This document shows, piece after piece, positions 21,447 to 29,739 of a DNA stretch of 46,991 nt. Position 1 is the first letter of the stretch. Each line of letters begins with the position of its first letter. The stretch is from a virus. The stretch spans positions 1-46,991 of IMG/VR virus record IMGVR_UViG_3300031576_000085; one strand, written 5' to 3'. The position numbers and the translations under genes are program-made. The notes below the pieces were generated by a model that was not told the DNA's origin, ran no database searches, and saw only the letters and a list, made by a program, of their open reading frames with translations.

Positions 21447-22921
21447 TACTGGTCTCCGTGGGCGCACACAAACACCGTCGTGCAATCCGTATAGTTGTGG
21501 GTTGCCGAAGTGTCGAGTATCCGAAGCCGGCAGCTGCCAACGGCCGGCGCGGTAGTGAGCGATTGAACGGCAAGAGTCATATCATTGGCTGTGCCTCGGC
21601 ACATGCCGGTAATCGCGTAGTTGGCGTCAGAGAAATCCGTTGTGAAATTCGCCGTAAAATCGCCGGTGCCGCTATCAGTCGAGTCATCCATGTTCCAGTC
21701 AGGCACGTCCAGCGCTCCGGACGTGCCGCTGAAGGAACTCCACGCTTTAGCGACTCCAGGATGGTTTTGAGTTCTGCCAGGGGATGCGTAAACGGTGGTG
21801 GAGCTGGCGGCTTCCATTTCCGCTTGCGTTGCTGCCGCCGCCCCGCCACCGCCTGTCGCCCAAGCAGGATTCGCCCCGGCCCCGGCGGTTTCCAGAACTT
21901 GCCCTGCCGTGCCAGGGTTCAGAACTGTCCAGTTAGCTGCATTGCGGTAGAGAATTTGCCCCTGCGTCGAGCCGATCCAGTTGAGCACCATGTTGGCCGT
22001 TACTTCTTGCGGATCGCCTGCCCCGGCTGAGTTGCGGCCAAGCAATCGTTCAGTCACGCTAATGTCTTGAATTTTGGCGTATGTCACCGCATCATTGGCG
22101 ATTCCCGCAGTAGCCACGGTTCCGAAGCCAAGCCCCGACCCGCTTTCGCGCATAACTGCGTCGCTTGCGGCTGTTGCTGAAATATCTGCTGGATCGCCTG
22201 CCGAGTTTGCAGAGCGGCCGATGACGGACAGTGCCCCGCTGTCGCGCAGCTTTGTGTTGCCGATGGCGTTAGCAGCAACCGTGATGACGCCTGCCGCTAA
22301 CGTCGCATCCCCTGACATAGCGACCCAAGAGACATCGGTCCCATCGGACTGCAAAAAGCGGCTTGCTGCGCCGACGACAAGGTTATCCCAGGTCGCAACG
22401 GCTCCGGTGCCAACAATCAAGTCGCCACGGGCGACTGTGCTTGCCGTCGTGTCGCCATGCGTTACTGACAGCACATTGTGAGTTGACACCGCCGCCCCTA
22501 CGGTCCGTACACTGCCGTCATCGTCGTAAATTTTAAGCCCCCCTGAATCCCACACAAGCACGTCCAGGGTGGCTAAGGTGAAGCGAACGTCCACAGAGGC
22601 AGGCGTTGCAGCCGTGTCTTTGACGCGTAGCCGATAATTAAGGCTTGCCGAGTGCGTGTTGCGAAAGTAGACGGAAAGAATGCCGCGCCGGCGGCCGGCG
22701 GCAGGGGCGCTAAGGACGGTTGCTGCTGTGGCCGAGCCGCTGACCAGTCGGCTATGCTGCTTTTGTATGTTTTGCAGCTCGGCCAAAGACCGGTCCTTGG
22801 TCAGCTGGGCCTGGTCAATCTGCTCCAGGAAGCTTACGTGCACCGGCACGTCAGCATCAGGAGCGCTAGCCGGCTCCAGCTCCAGGGTCGTCGTCGTGTT
22901 TTGCAAGACAAGGATAATCAT
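21446..22921 (-). CDS. Tail fibre / receptor-binding protein
   Basis: The product is ~491 residues from ATG 22921 (MIILVLQNTTTTLELEP); eight more if ATG 22945 is used. Neither has a strong ribosome-binding site. After a charged N-terminal helix (SLAELQNIQKQHSRLVSG) the chain is Ala/Thr/Gly/Asp-rich with fibre-like repeats (SGDATLAAGVITVAANAIG, SAGDPADISATAASDAVMRE, LLGRNSAGAGDPQEVTA). These are typical of trimeric beta fibres. The end has a globular domain (DFTANFTTDFSDANYAITGM). The start overlaps the small zinc-motif gene upstream. Confidence 0.75.
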   Translation of the reverse strand: MIILVLQNTTTTLELEPASAPDADVPVHVSFLEQIDQAQLTKDRSLAELQNIQKQHSRLVSGSATAATVLSAPAAGRRRGILSVYFRNTHSASLNYRLRVKDTAATPASVDVRFTLATLDVLVWDSGGLKIYDDDGSVRTVGAAVSTHNVLSVTHGDTTASTVARGDLIVGTGAVATWDNLVVGAASRFLQSDGTDVSWVAMSGDATLAAGVITVAANAIGNTKLRDSGALSVIGRSANSAGDPADISATAASDAVMRESGSGLGFGTVATAGIANDAVTYAKIQDISVTERLLGRNSAGAGDPQEVTANMVLNWIGSTQGQILYRNAANWTVLNPGTAGQVLETAGAGANPAWATGGGGAAAATQAEMEAASSTTVYASPGRTQNHPGVAKAWSSFSGTSGALDVPDWNMDDSTDSGTGDFTANFTTDFSDANYAITGMCRGTANDMTLAVQSLTTAPAVGSCRLRILDTSATHNYTDCTTVFVCAHGDQ

Positions 22922-23045
22922 GGCGACACTTGCAAATCCACACATTTTCCAAAACCATAATCAAGGGGCCGTTGCATAGCGGGCACCGGGCTTGCTGTAA
23001 GTCAGGCGTCGGCTCTTTCTGGATCGGCGGCTCTTCGCTTTCCAC
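22866..23045 (-). CDS. Small CxxC protein between nozzle and fibre genes
   Basis: The product is 59 residues: an acidic Pro-rich start (VESEEPPIQKEPTPD), then ARCPLCNGPLIMVLENVWIC followed by KCRHDYPC. This gives CxxC ... CxC ... C, a likely zinc ribbon. The GTG at 23045 directly follows the TGA of the nozzle-like gene. The frame overlaps the first 56 bases of the fibre gene. Start codon and ribosome-binding site are weak, so the Cys pattern is the main support. Confidence 0.5.
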   Translation of the reverse strand: MESEEPPIQKEPTPDLQQARCPLCNGPLIMVLENVWICKCRHDYPCLAKHDDDPGAGAG

Positions 23046-25796
23046 TCAAAACACCTGTCTTTGCCGGACGGTGCTGGACGGCATAATCACGGCTCGCAGG
23101 GCCTCCAGCGACCACACGGCGTTTGGATTCGGGTATTGTGCTTGCGACAGCCTGACGTAAGCTGCGTGGCCATGCCGTCTGATAAACTGGCTTCTGCTTC
23201 GTCCTGCTGTAAACCTCCCTGATTCGCTTGCGGCCGCAGCAAACGCGGCCTGCTCCGAATCGCCAAGCTGTACCGACCAGTCGACTGGCTCCCCGCCGGT
23301 TGTCAGCGTACATTGCAGCTCCTTTAGCATGAACGCCTGGCCGGCGCCAAGTACCGGGAAAAGGACGTGGCTATTGATTGGCTCCCCGTCGTCGTCGTCT
23401 GCGTCGATGTCCAGGTAGCGAACGTACCCATCCCAGCCCCCGAAAAGTAGCGCCCTGTCCGCCGGGCTGTCGCCATCGAATATGTAGACGCTTTTTGGAT
23501 TGTGGTTAGTGTTTTCGAACCGGACGGGCCACCAGCCTTGATTGCGCTGATCCCAGAAGAAATGCGTAGTCTTTGTGCGCTTGTTGCCTGGCGTCAGGAA
23601 CAGGTAGAAGCCTCGCTGCCGGTCATCCCAAAGCATTCGGATTATTGTGCTGCCGATATTAACTTCGGCGAGCCGATCTTCGATTGCTTGGCTTATCGGA
23701 GTTATTTCCCCGCCGGCCAGAGCATAGACGCCTCCCCGGCTTGAGAAGAAATACAGCACGCCTTTGGCATCTCGGCAGAACGGCCTCCCCCAAGCCATCC
23801 CGATAGTGTCGGATATGATATTGAGCCGGCCGCCGGCCATCGGATCGCCTGTGAGCTGCCAAATCGAATGATCGCACCCAAAGATAAACTCCCGGTCGTT
23901 AAGAGCCTTGATGGCGTTAACGATGTCTGGCGGCCTGCCGGCTTCAGCGTTGTTCCCGGCAAACGCCATCAGCTCCGTTACGGTTGCCGCCCCGTAATCG
24001 AAATCGCGCGCGTCATTTACTTTAGAGCCGAAGTAGTTGTCGGGGTCGCTCTTGATCCCAGACAGCATGAGACGGCCGCGCCAAGCCTCTACCAGCCTCG
24101 GCTTGTCTGCTCCATTAGTCGGGAGCGTGCCTGCGGAGGCCGTCCAGGTTTCGACCAGATGCTTGGCAGGGTCGTACCGTTTCTCGTTAACCCCGTCGGC
24201 AAAATAAACACGGCTGCCGAGCTGGGTCGCAAATACCTGGGCGGCGATGTCGTTTAGCGCGCCATTGCCTCCCCCAGAGGCGACGGCAACTGTGCCGCTT
24301 CTGTCGAAGCCGATAACATTGCCGCCTGCCACTGCGAAGATGCGAGTTACGCGCTTGCTGGAGCCTGCTGCCTTCGTGCTCGAATATGCGGCCGTGGCAA
24401 TGTTATAGCCAGAAAAGCCAGTCAAGGTTTTTGTCCAAGTCTGGGCAAGTGCGGAGTCAATTCTCTGGTAGACCCCGGAAGCAGAGCCGAGAATGTACCC
24501 GCCCCGGCCGTCAGGACGTACGCAGTAGCCGGTCGTTATGGAGCCGGGGTCGGCGCTGGAAGAGAGAGTGCCGTCAGCCGCGGCGATGATGGCTACGCTG
24601 CGGTTGGCCGTGCCGAAGAGAGTGCGTCCGCAAATTACCAGACGCTCGAAAATCTTATCCCAGCAAACTGACTGAACAGCCGTATGCGTTGTAGTCGTCC
24701 ATAACGACGTACCGCTAGAGTTCCATGCCTGGATTCGATTCGCCTCCGTCGTGTGCGACTCGAAAAGTGTTCGTCGTGAGCTGGCCGTCCCGGAGCCGGT
24801 TTGATAGCAGACGTAGGTATTGCCGCTGGCATCGACGGCGACATCGGATACGCCTGCATCCGTAACGGCGGCTACTATGGTAACGTTTGCTACAACGGCC
24901 CCGGTCGATTGCGTGATGATCGTCAACTTTACGGACGAATTTGCTTGGTCGTAACCGGCAATTGAAATGATTCCGCCGCCTATCGCCATCCCAGAATTGA
25001 GAGGGATGTACCCGGCTCGCATGTTGAAAAGCGTGCTCTGGAGCCAGGGATTGGTGCCAACAACATCCCCCGTATACGGGTCAAGCCGAACAATTGATGC
25101 TAACGTGGTCCCGGTGGAGTTCCAGAGAACGTACACATATCCATCTACTGCTATTCCCCAGGCCGATTTGTTGGAAGCATCAAGGCTTGCTGGGGCCAAG
25201 TTTCCGGAGTCCCAAATTACGTGACTTTTTTCCGGGGCCGCCTTGGTGCCGGTTAGTTTCTCGACACGGGTCGCCCTCCACTGCGTGCCCGAGCCAGGGT
25301 CTATGACAGGGGTCAGAGCGTCTATCGCATACTTTCGGACCCGCAGGCCCTCGGCTGCGGTGTGTGGCCCCTGGGAATCTTCCTGGGCGACGTACATCCT
25401 GTTCTCTTGATCGAAAACCGCATCCATGAAGCCGTGCTCGCCGGAAGCAGGGCCGGGGACGCCCCAGAAAGACGTACCGTCCACGTCGGCTATGTCAAAA
25501 CGGTGGGTCGTGCCGGACGTGCCGTGCAGGTAGGTAAGCCCTGAGCCGAACTGTTCCATCTGCGAGCCGTCCATTGTGGCATGGCTGATTTCCTGGATTG
25601 AGATTGAGCCGTTGACTTGATCTGGCTGATACTTGGTTGAGCCGGATCGGGAGCCGCCTTGATTGCGTCCTGAACGCGGGTCCCAGGCGACGACGTTCAG
25701 GCAGTCAGGCGTGGTGCCGGCAGGCTGCTTGGCAAGCGACTGCGCTTCATGCAAGCCGGCTAGAGGAAATGCCAGTTCTACCAGCTTCTCTTTCAT
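23046..25796 (-). CDS. Tail nozzle-like beta-propeller protein (T7 gp12 type)
   Basis: The product is 916 residues. The N-terminus (LVELAFPLAGLHEAQSLAKQ) and PDCLNVVAWDPRSGRNQGG are typical of tail tubular protein B-like openings. The middle (150-480) has many short beta repeats (GSASGVYQRID, AVDASGNTYVC) like a propeller. Residues ~540-720 carry GSRVYFADGVNEKRYDP, WRGRLMLSGIKSDPDNYFGS, FIFGCDHSIWQLTGDP and GMAWGRPF, which recur in podovirus nozzle/stabilisation proteins. It would close the portal and form the tail end. The ATG overlaps the thermonuclease stop (ATGA). Confidence 0.8.
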   Translation of the reverse strand: MKEKLVELAFPLAGLHEAQSLAKQPAGTTPDCLNVVAWDPRSGRNQGGSRSGSTKYQPDQVNGSISIQEISHATMDGSQMEQFGSGLTYLHGTSGTTHRFDIADVDGTSFWGVPGPASGEHGFMDAVFDQENRMYVAQEDSQGPHTAAEGLRVRKYAIDALTPVIDPGSGTQWRATRVEKLTGTKAAPEKSHVIWDSGNLAPASLDASNKSAWGIAVDGYVYVLWNSTGTTLASIVRLDPYTGDVVGTNPWLQSTLFNMRAGYIPLNSGMAIGGGIISIAGYDQANSSVKLTIITQSTGAVVANVTIVAAVTDAGVSDVAVDASGNTYVCYQTGSGTASSRRTLFESHTTEANRIQAWNSSGTSLWTTTTHTAVQSVCWDKIFERLVICGRTLFGTANRSVAIIAAADGTLSSSADPGSITTGYCVRPDGRGGYILGSASGVYQRIDSALAQTWTKTLTGFSGYNIATAAYSSTKAAGSSKRVTRIFAVAGGNVIGFDRSGTVAVASGGGNGALNDIAAQVFATQLGSRVYFADGVNEKRYDPAKHLVETWTASAGTLPTNGADKPRLVEAWRGRLMLSGIKSDPDNYFGSKVNDARDFDYGAATVTELMAFAGNNAEAGRPPDIVNAIKALNDREFIFGCDHSIWQLTGDPMAGGRLNIISDTIGMAWGRPFCRDAKGVLYFFSSRGGVYALAGGEITPISQAIEDRLAEVNIGSTIIRMLWDDRQRGFYLFLTPGNKRTKTTHFFWDQRNQGWWPVRFENTNHNPKSVYIFDGDSPADRALLFGGWDGYVRYLDIDADDDDGEPINSHVLFPVLGAGQAFMLKELQCTLTTGGEPVDWSVQLGDSEQAAFAAAASESGRFTAGRSRSQFIRRHGHAAYVRLSQAQYPNPNAVWSLEALRAVIMPSSTVRQRQVF

Positions 25797-26119
25797 TTTC
25801 GTTCAACAGCGTGCCCGGCCACAACCATTTCCTGATTGACGTACGGCGCTCTCGGGTCGGCATCAGTGCTAATCCAGCCTAAGTAGCGACCGTATTTCTC
25901 CTTACGGTCTTTGACCGTATCGACGTAAACAGTTTTGGAGCCGAGCCGGTTTATCAGCCAATCCTTGGCCGCCTGCCCTGCTGGCGTCCCCATTTCTGGC
26001 GCGTCTATCCCAGCAAGGCGAATCGTCAAGTGCACATGAATATCGATGCCAAGGTCAACGTCCAGATGAATCGTGTCCCCGTCAATCACGCGCAGCAGAG
26101 TTGCCTTATATTCGTACAT
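25793..26119 (-). CDS. Staphylococcal-nuclease-like (SNc) thermonuclease
   Basis: The product is 108 residues, a minimal SNc domain. RVIDGDTIHLDVDLG (10-24), IRLAGIDAPEMG (33-44) and KEKYGRYLGWI (73-83) give the catalytic set Arg34, Asp39, Glu42 and Arg78. These correspond to Arg35, Asp40, Glu43 and Arg87 of the S. aureus enzyme. No signal peptide is seen, so it acts in the cell or within the virion. Likely roles are host DNA degradation or DNA trimming. It begins a new unit just after a strong terminator and overlaps the nozzle gene by ATGA. Confidence 0.92.
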   Translation of the reverse strand: MYEYKATLLRVIDGDTIHLDVDLGIDIHVHLTIRLAGIDAPEMGTPAGQAAKDWLINRLGSKTVYVDTVKDRKEKYGRYLGWISTDADPRAPYVNQEMVVAGHAVERK

Positions 26120-26130
26120 GATGATTATCC

Positions 26131-26163
26131 AAAAGGCCCCGGCGCCCAGCCAGGCGCCGGGGC
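26131..26163 (-). terminator. Intrinsic terminator
   Basis: On the minus strand, an 11-pair GC stem (GCCCCGGCGCC with its complement, loop TGGCTG) at 26136-26163 is followed by TTTT at 26131-26134. It would end the accessory-block transcript just before the thermonuclease gene. The U run is short but the stem is very stable. Confidence 0.8.
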
Positions 26164-26180
26164 GGCATACACCCTCCCAA

Positions 26181-26300
26181 CAACCACAAGCTGTTGGTTC
26201 CTACCGAAGCTAGGCGCCTAGGTGGAGCGGCTTGCGATCCCGTTAAACGACGCGCTTTGCGCACGTTAGTAGTTTCTGCACGGACGCTCCAGCCTAGGCG
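26181..26300 (-). ncRNA. Candidate structured RNA before the terminator
   Basis: It lies between the stop of the 92-residue gene and the terminator. CGCCTAGG (26215-26222) pairs with CCTAGGCG (26293-26300). Directly inside, GGAGCG (26224-26229) pairs with CGCTCC (26285-26290), giving 14 pairs with a small internal loop. Within the loop, AACG/CGTT encloses GCGC-TTT-GCGC (26246-26267). A further stem CCAACA/TGTTGG lies at ~26177-26197. The whole is about 170 bases to the terminator. It is either a 3' untranslated structure or a small RNA. It matches no known class that I can name. Confidence 0.55.
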
Positions 26301-26307
26301 TTGCTCC

Positions 26308-26586
26308 CTACCGAATGATGATCCGCTCGCGCAGGCCGAAGAGACCTCGCTGCTGGATAATCACTTGCTGTCTCTGCCGAACGAACACGGGCCGCTGCCG
26401 GACGGCCACAACCTGGGGGAAGGCAGAAAAGGCAGTGAACGACCGGAACGGCTGCACAACCACGACGGGCTGGGCAAACACTGGCTGGCCGACCACGACC
26501 GCTTGCACCGCAAGGTCACATGCCTGGGCGGCCTGTGGCCAAGCCAGCCAAATGCTAAGCAAGGCGAGAGAAGCAAACGTTTTCAT
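26308..26586 (-). CDS. Small secreted Val/Gln-rich protein
   Basis: The product is 92 residues. A clear signal peptide (MKTFASLALLSIWLAWPQAA, cut near AQA-C) is followed by VVV/Q/P-rich repeats (VVVGQPVFAQPVVVVQPF, RQRPVFVRQRQQVIIQQRG) and an end LFGLRERIIIR. I have seen this style (RQRxVFVxQ ... RGLFG) in proteins of unknown function from Gemmata-type planctomycetes. AAGGAGCTTCAA before the ATG is a good ribosome-binding site. It is in the same block as two other exported proteins, the c-type cytochromes. Confidence 0.75.
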   Translation of the reverse strand: MKTFASLALLSIWLAWPQAAQACDLAVQAVVVGQPVFAQPVVVVQPFRSFTAFSAFPQVVAVRQRPVFVRQRQQVIIQQRGLFGLRERIIIR

Positions 26587-26607
26587 TTGAAGCTCCTTTC
26601 AAAGCAA

Positions 26608-26859
26608 TCACCAATCTCTTCCGTGGTTCGTGTTGTAGAACGGATTTGCTCGCGTATCGCATCCGCGCTCAGGCTCCGTAGGCAGAGGGCTTTTGTCGCT
26701 CGGCATGAGGCGCACCGTGCAGCAATCGCATGTCGGCGTGCCTAATATAGCTTCGTCGACCTCCGAATACTTGCCGCAGCGCGGGCAGTACATTTTGAGA
26801 AGCAGCTTGGCCGTGGGTCGCCCAGAGAGTGCCTCGGCAATAGCCTCCTTGTAGTTCAT
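26608..26859 (-). CDS. Zinc-ribbon protein
   Basis: The product is 83 residues. A helix (MNYKEAIAEALSGRPTAKLL) is followed by MYCPRCGKYSEVDEAILG and TPTCDCCTVRL. This gives two Cys pairs (CxxC ... CxC-C) for one zinc. The ATG at 26859 follows AAAGGAGCGAAACC and overlaps the previous stop as ATGA. The function is unknown. The helix plus ribbon layout is common in small phage regulators. Confidence 0.75.
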   Translation of the reverse strand: MNYKEAIAEALSGRPTAKLLLKMYCPRCGKYSEVDEAILGTPTCDCCTVRLMPSDKSPLPTEPERGCDTRANPFYNTNHGRDW

Positions 26860-27077
26860 GGTTTCGCTCCTTTCGTTATTGGTTCCCCACAAACAGGGGG
26901 CAGTTTCATGTAAGGCCATCGCGCCATCTTGGCCCAATTGTAAGCCACGTCTTGCCATCCATGCTGCCAGCTTTTTCTAAGGTTTCCAGACTCATACGGG
27001 TTCGCTTTAGCGGTCTTGCCCGCAATCCTGGCATCGCAGCCTTCTCCGAATGCGCTGGGCTCATCTCGTGCTGGCAT
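26856..27077 (-). CDS. Ribosome modulation factor (RMF)-like protein
   Basis: The product is 73 residues. GCDARIAGKTAKANPYESG and WQHGWQDVA follow the RMF/CrpP pattern G-x-x-A-x-x-x-G-x(4-6)-(N/C)-P-Y ... W-x-x-G-W. Bacterial RMF binds 30S ribosomes and drives dimerisation to idle 100S particles. Phage-borne versions are common but their role is not settled. It could hibernate host ribosomes or interact with other targets. AGGAGAATAGGC precedes the ATG. The C-terminus overlaps the zinc-ribbon gene by ATGA. Confidence 0.75.
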   Translation of the reverse strand: MPARDEPSAFGEGCDARIAGKTAKANPYESGNLRKSWQHGWQDVAYNWAKMARWPYMKLPPVCGEPITKGAKP

Positions 27078-27079
27078 GC

Positions 27080-27550
27080 CTATTCTCCTTTCAGGAAACG
27101 TATCACTGCCGACCGCCTGCCATCCGCCAATTGCCGATCAGGAGGCATCCGCTGCGCCGGGTCCGAGGACGACACTCGCAACGTCACGAGCTTCTTCTGC
27201 TCCAGACTTAGAACGCTTGCGGCCCCGTCTTTCTCGAACAGGACAAAGCCGCCGCCTTTCTTGCCGGCCGTTTGCTCGGCATGGCAGCGGGCGCACTCAT
27301 TCTTAACGACCGTAAGCCCGTCCGTCTTCAAGCCGCCTTGGGACAGCTCCAGCCTCAGCGCCTTCAGCTCCTCAAGAATCTGCCTAAGCAGCTCACTGTC
27401 TTGCTGAGACTGGTAGCCGGCCCCGTAGCTCGGGACGACTATTTGGGCCGGCACGACAACTTGCTGCCGGCGGACGTTGTTGCAATCGGCCAAGACGATC
27501 CCTCCGCCTATCAGCAGCAGCGCCCAAAGAGCAACAAATCGTTTCAGCAT
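27080..27550 (-). CDS. Exported small c-type cytochrome
   Basis: The product is 156 residues. Signal peptide MLKRFVALWALLLIGGGIVL precedes ADC. A Gln-rich spacer and a helix (ELLRQILEELKALRLELS) follow. Then comes a cytochrome c domain with CARCH (86-90) as the haem site and Met135 in SSDPAQRMPP as the probable distal ligand, ending in a helix (RRSAVIRFLKGE). The domain is only ~75 residues. It needs the host's cytochrome c maturation system. AGGGGATAAG precedes the ATG. It lies just downstream of the 459-residue haem protein. Confidence 0.85.
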   Translation of the reverse strand: MLKRFVALWALLLIGGGIVLADCNNVRRQQVVVPAQIVVPSYGAGYQSQQDSELLRQILEELKALRLELSQGGLKTDGLTVVKNECARCHAEQTAGKKGGGFVLFEKDGAASVLSLEQKKLVTLRVSSSDPAQRMPPDRQLADGRRSAVIRFLKGE

Positions 27551-27560
27551 CTTATCCCCT

Positions 27561-28940
27561 TCATTTCAGCCAATCCATCAGGATCGGGAATGCTTCTTCC
27601 CAGTGCTCAAGTCGCAAAGGAAGCTGCGGCTTTTGAATCAGCCCGGCCAAGACCGGATCAGCCAGCCCGGCCTTGACTTGCCTTCCAATTGCTTCTCGAA
27701 TCTGCTCCTCTCTGTAGCCTGTCTCACGAACGGCGTCCTGCAAGGTCCTTGCCTCATCATTATACCGTGAATAAAACGCAGAAAACAGCCGACTATTCTC
27801 CAGCGGGGACAGGCCATTTGTCCTCTTGAGGGCGTCGGCATAATCGTCCTGGTCTCGCTTAATGAACCGGTCAAGGTCGGACAGATACAGTTGCTTGAGG
27901 CGCAGGAGCCGAAACGGGTCTACTGCTTGCAGCTGCAACTCGTTCCGATAGGTCTTCCTGGCCCAGCAGTCGATGGCCTGGATGCCGGGCCGATGGCACC
28001 GCACGCAGGACAGACCGATGTGTACGCGCCTATCGGTAGAGGTACTCTGCCCGTCTGAGGCGATTTCTGGCGGAGCGAAGTTGGCGCGGTTTCCCTGACC
28101 ATCGCCCAGGAAGAAAGCAAATAGTCCATTTGGGAGCGTCCCATAGATTTCCTGCGCGTCATAGCTGTAGTCTCCATTTAGAAGCCGTAAAGCGTTATTC
28201 TTGTCGATGCTCTGCTTCGAATCCCTAGTCTCCCAATAAGCCCCGGTTGTTGCCTGGAATCTGAATATCTGCCTGTTGTTAAGGGCCACGATACTTGACT
28301 GAACAATAGCCCCTATCTCCTTTCGGACCCGCGTTGCGTCTGCTCGGTTGAGGGCAATGAGCTTGTCGAAGTCGTCTCGTTTCTTGCCGATACCGAGCAT
28401 GTCGTAGTAGCCGACTTGCCGCCCTTCCTGGATTGCCGTTTGAGCAAAGAACCAATCGGCCCGCAAAATGGGCCTCCTGCTCTGCGTTAGCAGCCGAAGC
28501 TCTGCCAGTTCATCCTGCGGCAACCAGGGGGCGGCAATCGTCTCTCGATACTTGCCAGGCTTGAAATACGTGCCGTCATCATATCCGCCCGGCCAGGCCA
28601 CTATGGCCTGCACCGTAAAGTAGGGGTCAGCAAGCCTATCCCAGGTCTTTCTGTCCCACCCGTAGTCGATCAGACTGACCGCTAAAAGATCGTCGCCTAT
28701 CGTTCTTGGACTGACAAGCTCGGCTTCCCGGCTGAGCTGATTGACGTGGAAGGCGAGCGCCTTCTTAGCGTCCGCCCGAGCCTCCTCCGGGAGAGCGTAT
28801 AGGCTGAGGTATCTGACGGATGTCGCGGCAGGGCCACGACGCCGAGCGTCTGCCAGAGCCTTGCTTACCGCTTGCCCAGGCCCAGCCAGGCACGGGGACG
28901 ATATGGCAAAAACCAGGACTGTCCAAATCGTACGGCTCAT
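27561..28940 (-). CDS. Exported haem-binding protein with planctomycete-type domain
   Basis: The product is 459 residues. Signal peptide MSRTIWTVLVFAISSPCLAG. Residues 235-320 (YWETRDSKQSID, DAQEIYGTLPNGLFAFFLGD, GQGNRANFAPPEI, GLSCVRCHRPGI) match a secreted family I know from planctomycetes and other environmental bacteria (YWKSYDF ... EIIWSLPNGLQGYFLxDAxGxRLDKAP ... GxSCMSCHxxG). CVRCH at 312-316 is the haem c site. The C-terminal 130 residues are helical. The biological role is unknown. Its place in a phage late block suggests a cargo gene from a host. There are ten bases between it and the small cytochrome gene. Confidence 0.85.
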   Translation of the reverse strand: MSRTIWTVLVFAISSPCLAGPGQAVSKALADARRRGPAATSVRYLSLYALPEEARADAKKALAFHVNQLSREAELVSPRTIGDDLLAVSLIDYGWDRKTWDRLADPYFTVQAIVAWPGGYDDGTYFKPGKYRETIAAPWLPQDELAELRLLTQSRRPILRADWFFAQTAIQEGRQVGYYDMLGIGKKRDDFDKLIALNRADATRVRKEIGAIVQSSIVALNNRQIFRFQATTGAYWETRDSKQSIDKNNALRLLNGDYSYDAQEIYGTLPNGLFAFFLGDGQGNRANFAPPEIASDGQSTSTDRRVHIGLSCVRCHRPGIQAIDCWARKTYRNELQLQAVDPFRLLRLKQLYLSDLDRFIKRDQDDYADALKRTNGLSPLENSRLFSAFYSRYNDEARTLQDAVRETGYREEQIREAIGRQVKAGLADPVLAGLIQKPQLPLRLEHWEEAFPILMDWLK

Positions 28941-28943
28941 TTG

Positions 28944-29555
28944 TCACGCCAAGCCATTTCCTTTAGGCGGATTCGGATAGTGCTCCCGCACGATATCTGC
29001 AAAGAGGGATAGATTAATGCGTCCACTATTAATTCGTCCCCCAGCGATATCAGTGGCCTTAATAGCGGCAATGGCAGCAGCATAGAAGATGGAGTTCACA
29101 GTATCGACGGCACTGGCAACGGAGCTAGTGACCTGTACGATCTTCCAGGGGATGCGTCTGACAGAATTGGGCACGTCGTACCATTGGTCCTTAATTTTTT
29201 TTGCAGCAGCATGAGCGTCAGCGGCAGCTTCTCTAGCATCTCCACGAGAGGCTTGCCCATGCGCCCATGCCTCGGCAACTTTAAGCACACGAGACATCTG
29301 ACGACGCAGCGGGCCAGCGGAGATATTCTTTAAGCCCAGGCGGGCGCATGCGCAGGTCGCTGCTACCAATGGTTTACGCTTCTTGCCTCCAGGCGGGCCA
29401 GAAAGCTTGCCCGCGACCCACAACATCCAGTCTCCGCGATTGCATGCCGCCCACGCCGTTTTGGGACTGTCGTATGCATTCGACCAAATGATAGACAGTT
29501 CGCATGCTCTTAGCGGCTTCAGCGCGTCGCTCCAGTGACTAGCCAGACTTATCAT
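28944..29555 (-). CDS. Imm-5-like family protein
   Basis: The product is 203 residues. LKPLRACELSIIWSNAYDSP, AWAACNRGDWMLWVAGKL and AATCACARLGL fit the phage family C-x-x-A-x-x-W ... A-W-x-A-C-x-R-G-D-W-x-L-W-L-x-G ... A-x-C-x-C-A-R. Databases call it Imm-5-like or a putative immunity protein. The name comes from polymorphic-toxin loci, and in phages the role is unknown. The middle is Ala/Lys-rich and the end has small hydrophobic segments (FYAAAIAAIKATDIAGG). The ATG follows AAGAGGAATAACAGC. Confidence 0.65.
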   Translation of the reverse strand: MISLASHWSDALKPLRACELSIIWSNAYDSPKTAWAACNRGDWMLWVAGKLSGPPGGKKRKPLVAATCACARLGLKNISAGPLRRQMSRVLKVAEAWAHGQASRGDAREAAADAHAAAKKIKDQWYDVPNSVRRIPWKIVQVTSSVASAVDTVNSIFYAAAIAAIKATDIAGGRINSGRINLSLFADIVREHYPNPPKGNGLA

Positions 29556-29559
29556 GCTG

Positions 29560-29739
29560 TTATTCCTCTTGGGCTCTTCTGAACCTGCGCCTTCGCTTGT
29601 TCTTGCGAACGAACTTGTGCTTGCAATCCGTGCAAAGAATGGGCACTATGCCGCGCTCGTCAGAAACGCAGCCGACAAAGGTAAAAGTATCGGGCTGCTT
29701 CTTCGTCTTGCCGCATTCCTGACAACGCGTCCGAATCAT
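29560..29739 (-). CDS. Small zinc-ribbon protein with basic tail
   Basis: The product is 59 residues. TRCQECGKTK ... FVGC ... LCTDCKHKFV gives CxxC-x(n)-C-x(n)-CxxC for one zinc, then RKNKRRRRFRRAQEE. Zinc ribbon plus Arg-rich tail suggests nucleic-acid binding. The ATG at 29739 shares bases with the previous TAA (TAATG), so translation is coupled to the tiny membrane protein. A GTG two codons upstream is less likely. Confidence 0.7.
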   Translation of the reverse strand: MIRTRCQECGKTKKQPDTFTFVGCVSDERGIVPILCTDCKHKFVRKNKRRRRFRRAQEE

